In this document: positions 20,890-31,300 of the stretch, one piece after another
Layout of the letters: each line of letters opens with the position of its first letter
Numbering within the stretch: position 1 is the stretch's first letter
Source: Cafeteria roenbergensis
Taxonomy: Eukaryota; Sar; Bigyra; Bicosoecida; Cafeteriaceae
Direction: 5' to 3'
Assembly (NCBI GenBank): GCA_008330645.1
Contig: VLTN01000002.1
Coordinates: forward strand, 372,001 to 436,000
Length of the DNA stretch: 64,000 nt
Program-made: the position numbers and the translations under genes
The notes under the pieces: generated by a model
The model's input: only the letters and a program-made list of their open reading frames with translations
Databases searched by the model: none
Told to the model about the DNA's origin: nothing

Positions 20890-22964
20890 TCAGTCGCTGC
20901 GGCCGTAGGCCTCCCATCCAGTGGACTCCAGCCGCTCAACCTTTTCCATCACCGTGCGCTCCATGTCGGCCTGGTAGGCCTCCATCGCATCGGCCAAGTG
21001 CGGCATGGCGACGCTGAGCATGCGCACTGCGAGGAGCGCCGCGTTGGTGGAGTTGCCGATGGCAACCGTGGCGCAAGGCACTCCCCGCGGCATTTGCACG
21101 ATGCTGTGCAGGCTGTCCACCCCGTCGAGGTGCTTCAGCGGGACGGGAACTCCGATGACGGGGAGCGGCGTCATGGCTGCGACCATGCCGGGCAGGTGGG
21201 CCGCGCCGCCGGCTGCGGCGATGATGACTCGGAGGCCCCGGGCGCGCGCCTGGCGAGCGTACTGCATCATCCTGTCGGGGGTGCGGTGCGCGCTGACGAT
21301 GCTGACCTCGAAAGGCACCCCGAAGCTGCGCAGCACCTCGGCCGCCGCTCTCATGGTCGGCAGGTCGGAGTCGCTGCCCATGATGACGCCCACCAGAGGG
21401 CCCGGGCCGCCCATCGCCGCACTGGCTGCCCCTCCCGCTGCACCTCCGGCACCTGCCGCCGCCCCGGGGAGCGGCTCGCCCAGCACTGCCTCAGCGCGCG
21501 CTGCAGCCTCCATGGGAGACGACCCGGTGACCGTCACGTGGCCCACTTTGCGGCCCAGCCGCACGCCGGCCTTGCCGTACCAATGGAGCGCCGCGCCGGG
21601 GGTGGACAGCCCGCGGGCAAGCGGCCCCCAGGTGGCCTCGAGGTCCGCGTCGCCGGACCCCGTGCCGAGCGCGTTCACCATCACCGCGGCGCCCACGCGC
21701 ATGGCCGTGGAGCCGAGGGGCAGCCCCATCACGGCCCGCAAGTGGTTCTCGAACTGGTCGCACTCGCACGCCTCGATTGTGAAGTGCCCGCTGTTGTGCG
21801 GCCTGGGAGCCACTTCGTTCAGCAGCACGCGCTGCGGCTCGCCTGCCGACGCGCGCTGCGTCAGGAAGAGCTCCACGCCGTAAATCCCCGCGCCGGGAAG
21901 CGTCGCGACGGCCGCTTCGGCGACGCGGCGCGCCTGCTCCCGCAGGACTCCGTCAACCCTGGCGGGCGCAATCACGACGTGACAGACGGAGTCGCGCTGG
22001 ACCGTCTCGACGCAGTCGTACGACCGCACCTCCCCGTCACGGCCTCGCACGACCATCACCGCCAGCTCCCGCTCGAAGGGGACCCACTTCTCCACATACA
22101 GGGCCCCGGGCCCTGCGCCGCCCAGAGCCGCCGCCGCCGCAGGCACTTGCTCGGCCGACGGCACCACCGCGTTGCCCTTGCCGTCGTAGGCCATCCGCCT
22201 GGCCTTGAGCATCAGGGGCCAGCCCCACTCCGCCCCCGCGGCCGCGATGTCGGCTTCGCTGCTGACCTCCCGGAACTCGCCAAGGCTGACGCCGCCCGCG
22301 TCTGCAAAGTGCTGCTTCTGCGCAAACTTGTCTTGGACGACAGCCATGGTTTCGGCGGACGGCTCCACGGTCGTCACGGCGGACGCCTCCGCCATCGCAG
22401 CGGCATTCACATGCTCGATCTCGCACGTGAGCACGTCAACCTGCCGAGCAAGCTCCAGGACGCTGGCCTTGTCGCGAAAGTCGCCAACCACCTGGGCGTG
22501 GCACACTGCGCAGGCCCGCACACGCGATCCCAAGCAGGTCCCGTGGCACAGGTCGACCCGCTCAAGCGGCTTGCGAGGGCAGGCCCCGCCCGGGGGGGCG
22601 GACGGGGGCCGGGGGGCAGCGCGCAAGCAAGATGCGGCACTTGTCGCCACGTCGCGAGGGGGGCAACCCGAGCCCGCTCCCGCTCCCGAGCCCCCCACAG
22701 ACCGCCCCGGCCGCCACACCCGCGCACTACACAGCAGCGCGGGAGCGGGTCTGCGAGTGAACGAGGCCGGCCTGGCGCGCTTTGCGGCTGGTGCCATTGC
22801 AACTCACCTTGCGCTGCGGGGCAGCCCTCGGTCGGGTCAAGCACCACCACGCGAGCGCCCAGTCGGTGCGCCGCCTCCGCCATCATCCGTCCCAGCTGCC
22901 CCCCCCCCAGCACTCCCACAGACCGCCACACCTTCGCCGTGGTTGGGGGCTTGGAGGCCGCCAT
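20890..22964 (-). CDS. ADE2: Phosphoribosylaminoimidazole carboxylase, PurK-PurE fusion (ADE2 type)
   Basis: De novo purine synthesis: converts AIR to CAIR. The PurK half uses ATP and bicarbonate to make N5-CAIR and the PurE half moves the carboxyl group. Exon 1 is 22964-22808 and exon 2 is 22505-20890, with a 302-nt intron (GTGAGT ... TGCGCAG). The junction reads [16 protein letters not shown] in phase 1, exactly the conserved PurK sequence; the product is 590 aa. Visible: the nucleotide-binding [23 protein letters not shown]; the ATP-grasp core with [17 protein letters not shown] and [17 protein letters not shown]; then, after a Gly/Ala linker, PurE with [25 protein letters not shown] and GGAAHLPGM, the full active-site set. 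The domain order and length match the fungal and plant enzyme, not animal PAICS. It diverges from the 23225 gene across 260 bp. Confidence 0.96.
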
Positions 22965-23224
22965 CTCGCGCGCAGCCAGGGCTGTGAGCCGGAGGGTGAC
23001 CCGGCCCGGCCGCTGCGGCAGCTCGCTGGCAGAACGGGCCGACTACGGCGGGCCGGCCGCAACTGGCTCTGCACGCGCGGAACTCTCGGCTAGTTGAACT
23101 GCGTGGTGGACCTTTGGTTGAGCCTGCAACATGCCGACCGCAGACGGGCAGCGCGCGCGCACTCCCCGAAACGACCTGCTCGCGCCGGCCCCAAGGCCCC
23201 CTCGCGTCCAGGGCGTGAGCAGCC
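22965..23224. promoter_or_regulatory. Divergent intergenic region, ADE2 and membrane protein
   Basis: These 260 bp separate two start codons facing outward. A shared promoter is inferred from position. No recognisable element was found. Confidence 0.4.
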
Positions 23225-24601
23225 ATGCGAGCGGCAGTGGCCGCGTTGGTTCTCGCCGCGGCGGTGTGCGCCGCTCAGCCGGCGGACCAGCCTTCGGCTG
23301 TGGCTGTGGTCCGCGAGCAGGACTCCGTCCCTGCGTCCGGGCTTCCGCCGACCTCCCCGGCAGAGTGGGTGCAGGCGTTCTACGCGGACACGCTGGGCGT
23401 GCCCCTGCTGGCCCCTGACGGCTCGGAGGGCGTCGGGTCGGCCGGCCCGGCCCCGACATCGCTGCTCGCTCGCCCGCGCGTCGGGCTCGTGGTGCAGACG
23501 GCCCCGCACCGCGCCGCCCGCCTGAGGGCAGCAGCAGCGGAGTCGCTCACTACCCGCGGAGCCGTCGAGCGGGTCAGTGCGGTGGAAGCGGCTTGGCCGC
23601 AAGAGCTCAGGCTGGCCTGCTCCGGCGTGGACGCAGCGGGGTCCATCATCGTCAAGGGCGCCAAGGCGACGAGCCGCCACGGCCCGTCCCCGGTCGACGT
23701 TCGGGTTGTGGGCGCGTGCGCGCGGGACGAGCTCCGCTGGGCAAACTCGGCCCGCGGGTTCGTTCCGTTCGGTGCGAAGCCGGCCGCCGGCTCGCAGGAC
23801 GCCGAGTCGTCGTTCCACGGCCCGCTGGCATGCAACCCCGCTGGCCGCGCAGTCCTTGAGGCCCTTGGAGCCTCCCCTGTCCCCGAGTCCGGCCCAAAGG
23901 CTGCGGCGCAAGCAGGGCGCCAGGGCTGCGGCTCGTTCGCTGTCAGCGAGGGAGGCGCCCCTGACCGGGCCTCGCGCGTGCACCTGAGCACCGCCGACCC
24001 CGCTATTGCCAGAGGGCTTGCTGAGGCGGCCATGCTCGTCCTTGCGTCCTCTCGCGCCGCTGCCCTGGCAGCCCAGGCCAACGGCAGCGCCACTCACGCG
24101 CTTCCTGCTGTGCTTCACCTTTCTGCGGGGCAGCTTGCGGCAAAGGACCCTGCTGCCGACGCCGCTCTGACGCGCGTTCTGGCTGCTGCACTCCGCTCGG
24201 CGGTGGGTGCGCTCCAGCCAGCCGCTGCGGGCCGCGTTGCGGTGGCGCTGGTTGCTACGCAGCAGCCGACCCGCGGAGCGCCCCCGGCCCAGCCCTTGCA
24301 AGGGACTGCTTCAAGAGCGGCGCCCGTCACCGGAAGCGCTGGAGTCGCTGCGTCAAGGCTCCTCCTTGCCGGGGCCGGCGCAGCCTCTCTCGGAGAGGCC
24401 GGCAACTCCTCCTCGAACGGCACTGCTCTGACCGAAGGCCTCGTCCTCCAGGAGACGATCACTACGTTCACTGCCGTGGGCCTCATTGTAACCGCCATTG
24501 CCGCCGTGTACGTGGTGATGCTGGCGGGCTTCGAGCCAATGGACCGCCGCCTCGTGGCGCGTCTGGTGAACATCGGCAGCGAGCGGGCCCACGCCGAGTA
24601 G
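23225..24601 (+). CDS. Type I membrane protein resembling V-ATPase accessory subunit (ATP6AP1/ATP6AP2-like)
   Basis: A single-exon gene for 458 aa. The N-terminus is a clear signal peptide (MRAAVAALVLAAAVCAAQ, cleavage near 17-18). The lumenal part has about 390 residues with few strong motifs, Cys residues and N-glycosylation sequons such as NGS and NSS near 378-400. One transmembrane helix follows (about 415-437, TAVGLIVTAIAAVYVVMLAG), and a short cytosolic tail (FEPMDRRLVARLVNIGSERAHAE). The arrangement, one helix with a short tail carrying MD and an Arg-rich stretch, resembles the end of ATP6AP2 and Ac45/VOA1, which help assemble the V-ATPase proton pump in ER and Golgi. The lumenal region shows no match I can recall, so the family assignment rests on architecture and tail. 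Alternatives: another type I secretory-pathway protein. Confidence 0.6.
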   Translation: MRAAVAALVLAAAVCAAQPADQPSAVAVVREQDSVPASGLPPTSPAEWVQAFYADTLGVPLLAPDGSEGVGSAGPAPTSLLARPRVGLVVQTAPHRAARLRAAAAESLTTRGAVERVSAVEAAWPQELRLACSGVDAAGSIIVKGAKATSRHGPSPVDVRVVGACARDELRWANSARGFVPFGAKPAAGSQDAESSFHGPLACNPAGRAVLEALGASPVPESGPKAAAQAGRQGCGSFAVSEGGAPDRASRVHLSTADPAIARGLAEAAMLVLASSRAAALAAQANGSATHALPAVLHLSAGQLAAKDPAADAALTRVLAAALRSAVGALQPAAAGRVAVALVATQQPTRGAPPAQPLQGTASRAAPVTGSAGVAASRLLLAGAGAASLGEAGNSSSNGTALTEGLVLQETITTFTAVGLIVTAIAAVYVVMLAGFEPMDRRLVARLVNIGSERAHAE

Positions 24602-25371
24602 GGAGCCGCGTCACTGCCGAGGCATCGCATTTGCGCAGGACTGTGTGGCCAGCGGGCGTGAAGAGGAATGAGTGCCGTGCACCCGAAAACGGAGAACGAA
24701 ACATCGCGCGCGCGCGTGCGAGTGGTGCAGGCAACCCGTTGGCCATCGCTTGGCGTGTGCGAGGCGTGCAGAACGATTCCCCCAAAGCAGTAAGGGCATT
24801 TGCCACGCGCAGGCGCTGCGAAATGCAGCCTAAGAACCTTCCAAACGAGTCGGCCGACGCGCGCGTGGCAGGTCGGGAGATGTAGCCGAACGGACTTACC
24901 AAGCAAGCAAGGGCTTTGATCGGAGGATGCACCACTCATCGCTGGCGGCGTGTCTCGTTCCGGTCGACCGACTCGGCCCCGCTCCGCCCTGCTGCCGTCA
25001 GTCCGCTGGGCACCCAGCCATTGCAGTGTCTGTGAGCTCAAGCATTCGACGCACACTTTCACACCCAAGATATTGTAGCCTCACTCTACAAAACTGCTGT
25101 ATTGTAAATTGTTGTTCCCATGGATGCATGCATCGAGCATTCGGAAGCGCGCCGTGTCTGAATGGGTGCCTGCGCAGCGCAAAACCTCGAGCAATGCCGC
25201 CCCCAGAGCGATGCAAGCGCGAGCGAGCTGGACCTGCGTTGCCTCGTGCACGGCAAGCGGGACCAGGGCAGCGTTCGTTGCGTGGTGGTTCTGCGAACTT
25301 GTGACAACACAACATTTTGCCGGCACAAACGCGGGCTGCCTCGCGTCACACGCGCCGGCCTGCACAATCGA
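24602..25371. other. Intergenic, convergent 3' region with lower GC
   Basis: The 770 bp between two converging stop codons form the largest tail-to-tail gap in the window. The middle (about 25040-25140) is clearly AT-richer than anything else here, with short stretches such as gtattgtaaattgttgttcc. That fits 3' UTR and polyadenylation signals. No tRNA fold, repeat or ORF of note is seen. Confidence 0.5.
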
Positions 25372-28300
25372 TCACCTCAACCGCGGGCTTGCATGCTGGC
25401 TCAGGATGCTTCGGCGAGCGAGAGGATTCGCCGTCACGGGGGACGCATCGCCGCCAGCATCCCTCTGCTGCGCGCCATGGCCCCCACCGGCCGACACCCC
25501 AGCCTTGGCTTGAGACGCAAGCCGATGCATTGGGTTGGCCGCCAACGCTGGGCCGTCGCCCCTTCGAGGGCCCTCCTCGGCCGGAGCTGCCCGCTCCGCC
25601 GGAGCTGGCCTCCGTCGTTTTTCCCTTGCCCGGGCCAGTGGGTTCTCGCAGGATTCCACGCCGAGAGCGCCGGGGGTCGGCCTCGCTGCGATGGGCGTCG
25701 GCGGCGGCCCCCTGGCCGCTGCTCCCGTCATGGCGTGGCGCCGCGCCGCCGTGTCCCGCATCGGGTTGCGTTCGAGGTCCGCAAGTCGCAAGGCCTGCTT
25801 GGTCACGCGTTCTAGCTGCCTCGCCTGCCTTGCCGCCAGGCTGCGGGCTCGCTGAGCCCTGTCGCGCCGCCGACGCACCGAAGCCGCCAGCCGCTTCTGC
25901 GCCTTGGCTCCGCAGTAGACAAGGGCGGCGCCCAGCGGCACCAGAAAGGACGCAAACACAACGGCGGTGACGCCAGCATTGGCGGTCGCGTCGGTTGCAG
26001 CCCATGCCCCGGAGAGCGGGCCGAGCAGCGCGAGGGAGGCGATGGAGTGGACGGCAGCGCCGCTCAGCGCCACACCGTTGAGCAGGGGCGTTCGGTACGG
26101 GTGCAGCCACATCAGCAAGAGCAACTCTGAAACTGCTTCGCAAGCAAGAAGCAGGGACTGAGCGCCCGGGCCGAGCCCAACTCCGGATACTCCCACCGCC
26201 ACGGCGGCGGCACGCAGACCCAGGAGCGCCGGCTCGATGAACAGCGTGAGGGGCGAAGTGGCGCGGCGACCGCAGCACCGAGGAACGACCGAGCCGAGGC
26301 CTGCGCCGCCCGCAGCGCCCTCGTCCCCGTCATCAGCGCCGCTGCCGCGGCAGCACGCCAGACAGAGTCCCGGGCAGCAGGGGGCGCGCCCCGTTGCGTC
26401 GCACCACTGCCTTGCGCCTCCGCTGACGCCGAGACCCTCGCGTCCACCTCCGCACCAGGGGTTGATCGGCCTGCCCCCGTTCCGCTTCGCAATGTCGTAT
26501 GCCTCGTCGTACCGGGTGTGCAGAAAGAGCGGCCCTGCCCATGCGCGAGTGCTCGCCGCCTCGAGGGAGCCCGAAGCGGCCCACAGGCACGCCAGCGCCG
26601 CAACGGGCAGTCCAACTGTGCACACTGCAATCATTGGGGCGGCCAGCGCCCAGTTGGTCGCCGCAACATCGGCGGAGCACGGCGTGCCCAGCGCGTACGC
26701 CATGACATGGCTGGCGAGGGGAGACGCTGGCTCCCCCGCCGGGTGAACGCTGACGCAGGCTGTGAGCCGCATCGCAGCAGCCGAGAGGGGAACGAACAGG
26801 AGCGACAGCACCACGGAGAGACCTGCCACCGCGGCCGAGGCGCAAGACGGCTCGGGCTGCGCGCCAGACGCCCACCTGGCCAGCTTTCGCGCGGCGGCAG
26901 CCAGCGCGTCGCGCCTGGGCGACGGCACTGCCGGCCGGGCAGCTCCCGCTGCCTTTCGAAAGAGCGAGTCTTGCTGGCCGCGAGCAGGCTCAACGGGGCC
27001 ACCGCCTGCCGACGAGCTCGTGAGGCCGGAGCGCGAAGCAGGAAGCCCGATGGCCTTGGCAGCCGCAGCGGCGCTGGAGCCCAGCGGCTCCCGTCCGGCG
27101 AGAGCCGCCGACCCCGACAACGACTCCAACTCGGACGACGACGACGACGATGACGACTCAGACACAGACCCGTCCGAGTCGCCGCGAGAGCGAGGCTCGT
27201 CCGCCAATACGGTCATCGCCGCCTCGCGGGCCCCCATCCCTTGCTCCATGCTCAGGCGGAGAGCGGCTTGCCGCGCTCGGGCCCGACGCTCCCGCATAGC
27301 AGCCTTTCGCACAGCATCGCCGCTGCTCGTGCCAGACGGGCCGTTCACGCGGTCGCCCTTGCCACGAAGCGCTGTCATGGGGTTTGAGAGCGTGCCGATC
27401 GCACCGGCGCCAGGGCCTGGGGGCGGCGTGGCCCACGGGCTCGGTCCGGTGACGGCGGTGGCGCCCCAGTCCTCCAAGACTGGACCCTTCCGGCCTTGAT
27501 TCCCGGCCGCGGCCGAGCTTCCTGGCGAGGCTGTCTGTCTGCGCGCTGTCTTGGCTAGCGAGCGGCCCTGCCGGCGAGCAGACCAGCGCCTGCAGCGGCC
27601 GCAGCACTGGTCCAGCGCAAGGCCGAGCCCGGCGCCAGTCGCATTGAGGGAGGACGCCCGGAGGCTGCACGCCGCCGCGGTGAAGGCTCCCGCCACGGCA
27701 ACGCCACAGCCGATCAGCGCTGCCAGGCGAGCGGCCAACGGCGCAGCAACAAGCCCACTGCTGTCGGCGCAACCAAGCGGCAGCGACAGCGTCCACGGAG
27801 GCGCCACGAGAGACTCGAACGCGAGGAGCAGCTGGGTCACAGGCGACGGCACGGTCGCCGGAAGCCACAGCGCCAATATCAGCAGCTGCATGCGCGGCAG
27901 CGCCAGCCGAAGCGCCTCGGCACTCTCCCGCGACACCCCTGTTGCCCGACCGGTTGCCAGAACTGCCCCCGCAAACACGAGCGCAGCAAGCCCGACGGCC
28001 GCGAGCAAGCCTCGGCCGGCACTCGATGCTGGATCAGGGCAGCGCTGGCAGTGACCAGCGCCCACAGGAGAGAAGCCAGGGGCACACTCGCCGCACGTCG
28101 TCCCGGTGTGGCCCTCTGCGCAGCCCTGCGCGTGGGGCAGCGCGAGCGCCGTCCAAGGCGTCGCAAACGCCGCAGGGCCGGGTGGAGCCCCGTTTCGGTC
28201 CAGAATCGAGCTGTCCCACGGCCACGGCAGCAAGTCAGCGACTCCTGCTGCCTGGGCTGGCTGCGAAGTGGCAAACGCCCAGAAGGCTTCGTGGAAAGTT

Positions 28301-31300
28301 GCGCGTTCCACCGCGCTGAGCGGGTCGCCCAGCGCGAGGCGACGTGCCACCGAGCCGGAACTCGCGTTGAATGTCGCCTCGGCGCCCCCGCCATGGAGCG
28401 CCGAGCTCGCCGGCTGGTTTCCGCCCTGGCAGGCCCGCGGGTTGAGGCATCGCGCGAAAGCCGCGGTCTCTTGGGCCCAGCTGATCCGCCAGAATCCTGG
28501 CAGTGCTGTTGCCGCCGCCTCCTCCCAGCCGCCGCAGACCGCGCCCGCCGGGCAAGGCTTGCAGTGCCACAAATGTGGGGCGAGGGCGCCCTGCCCGGAG
28601 CTGCCAGCAGCGCCGAGCTGCTGCGATACCAGCACCTCGCTCCCCTCGCATGCCGGGGCGGCAGGCGCTGCACTGGACGACCACGCGGTGGAGGCGCCCG
28701 AGGCCGTCAGCGTGCGCGCAGCCACAAGCAGGGCTGCCCCGGAGGCCGGCCTCGGCAGGTCCGGGTGGCTGACTTCGGCCTCCACACGCACCCTGGCTGC
28801 AGCCGCCGGGCCGCCTCCCGACAGCCTCCACGCGCGAGTCCGATGCAGGGGCAGCGGGATGGACGCCAGGAACCGGGACTCCGAACCCAGGGCTGCTGCA
28901 GCGCGGGAAAGGGCTTGGCAGGCGGCGAGAGTGCTGGCATCGCAGCCACCGCTGCTGCTGCCGCTCCCGGGGGGCTCGGCGGCACCGACAGCGACCTCGA
29001 ATGCGGCAGGCAAGGCGACAAGCGGCTCCGTTTCCGGGTGGGGCAGAGTCACCTCCCACTGGACCCTCAGGAACACCACGGCCTGGGCAGCCTCCTCGCC
29101 CTGGTCAGCGGGGGTCAGGACTGGGCGTTGCGCGGCTTCCACGCCCTGGGGCGGAAGCGACGGCGTCGCGTCCCGGACCTGCTGGAACGCCGAGCAGCTG
29201 CCCGATCCGCCGCTGCCGCCGGCGCCGGATCCGCTGGCGGCGAAGACGCTCGTCTGGTTGGCCACCACCAGCACTGGCCCGGAGCCGTCCCACGCGGCGC
29301 CAGTGATGCCCGAGCACTCCACCGCAGAGCTGTTCAGCCAGCGAAAGCTTGGGCACGGCTGGCCACCGAACGCAGCAGACTCGAGGTCCGACGCTTTGGT
29401 CCCGAACCCCTCGCCCAGCAGCGTGAGGCGCAGCGAGCTGGTGGAGGACAGGAGCGCCGAGGGGGGGTCGACCGACGTGATCCGCGGGGCGGTAAACGTG
29501 GCAAGGGAGTTGGCAGAGGAGCGGAGGCCTCCGCTGCTGACGGCCACAACCGGCTGCGCCTTGCCGGCGCCGGCCGGCGCCTTGCACCGCGCTTGCTGCG
29601 CGGAGACCCACTGCAAGGCAGAGCACTCAAGCTCGCCCACCAGAACTGTTGACAGCTGATCGGCGGACCACCCGAAGCGGCCGTTCAACGTCACCCACGA
29701 GCCGCCGCTGGCGGAAAGCAGCGGCGGGTCGATGGTGTCCACGGCGGGCGACGCCGCAACTCGAAGCGCAGGCAGGGACGACGCGAGCGGCGAGCTGTCA
29801 GTTCGTTGCCCGCGGAGAGCCAGCGACCACGCTGGAGCCTCTTCCGTCATGGCCGCCAGGTCAAACTTGTCACACTGCACCGCTGAGGAGTTGAGCCACC
29901 GGAGCTGCTCCAGGCACGGGCTGCCGGCCACCCACGCCTGCGTCACGTCCGAGGCGTTCACGCCAAAGCCCCGACCCAGCAGCAACACGCTGGCGTTGGA
30001 TGGCGCAGCAGTTGCGACCAGCGTCGCCGGCACCGCCCGAAGCACGACAGGAGGCTCGTACGAGACGGACACGGGTCCGTAGAATCCAAACAGCGACCTC
30101 TGGCCGGACACAACAACTTCGACGGGCAGGCCGGAGCCGACCCCCGGCGGAAGGGCACAGAGGACTCTGCGGTCAGACTCGCGGCTAACAGACGTGCAGC
30201 TGCGGCCTCCAATGCTCGCCGACACCTCGACCGCTTGCCCCAAGCCAAAGCCCCTGCCAATGATGCTGACAACGGAGCCCCCTGACTGCGCGTGCCCGGC
30301 CTGTGGGTAGGCCAAGTCCACAAGCGGGGGCAGGTACCTGACGGTGACCCCGCCGCTGCTCGTGCCGGCAGTCTGTCCTGCAACTGCAACGTTGACGCTG
30401 CGGTTCACCCCTCCGGCTGGGGGCGTCTGAGAGCACACGACGAGAGAGTCGTTCACGCGCACCGTGCGCCCCGGGTCGCAAACGTATGGACCAATGGAGA
30501 CGCGCGGCTGGTCAAGCGGCGGGCTCACGCCCTCCGGGCCAAAGCCCGCGCCAAACACTCTCAGCTCCTCGCTGCCGGCCGGGTCGAGCAGCAGCGGCGA
30601 CGCTGCAGACGGCACCAGCACGCGAATACTGGGGCCGCCCGAAGACGGGACCAGCTCGATCGCGCTGATTCGTGGGAGCTCGAAGGACACAGCCGGTGCA
30701 GGCGTCGCAGGCTCTCGGCTGCCGTCGACAAAAGTCGTTGACGACGTCGTGAGGGCGCCGCAGAGCGAGACCCCGAGCGAGACGTTCGCGCCAACCCCAA
30801 CGGGCGACACGCAGAGCGCCACGGTGTCAGACAGCCAGCTGGTCGACTCGCACTCCCGCCCTCCCACCTGCGCGCTCAGAGCGCTTGCCGTGGCCTCGGG
30901 CCCGCACCCTTGGCTTGGCACCTGGGACGAGTTGCCGGCCCCGAAGTTGCGCCCCCGAATGAGCAGCGTCGCCCCGCCCGTGGTCGGCAACAGGCCCCGC
31001 AAGCCAGGGGAGACCACCTCCGCTGCGTGCACCTCCGGCGGCGCGAACGCAAACAGGGCGCCGCCCGCCCCGCCGCTGCTCTGACTGCCCACCGACACCG
31101 ACACCGCGTGCCCCGCGCCCCCCAGCGACGGGGCATCGCACTCCACCGCGCTGTCGTTCACCCACCGCGTGGCCGCGCACGCCACGCCCCCCACGCTGGC
31201 CACGGGCCCAAAGTCGGCGCCGCCAAAGTCCGAGCCCGAGATGCGGATGGTGACGGGCGGCCCGCCGGTCGCGGACGCGTTGGTCCATCGGGAGTGGAGC

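Noticed and set aside
20776-23097. Plus-strand ORF of 773 codons opposite ADE2
   Set aside because: Shadow of the ADE2 gene; no recognisable domain and it spans the verified ADE2 intron without matching splice logic.
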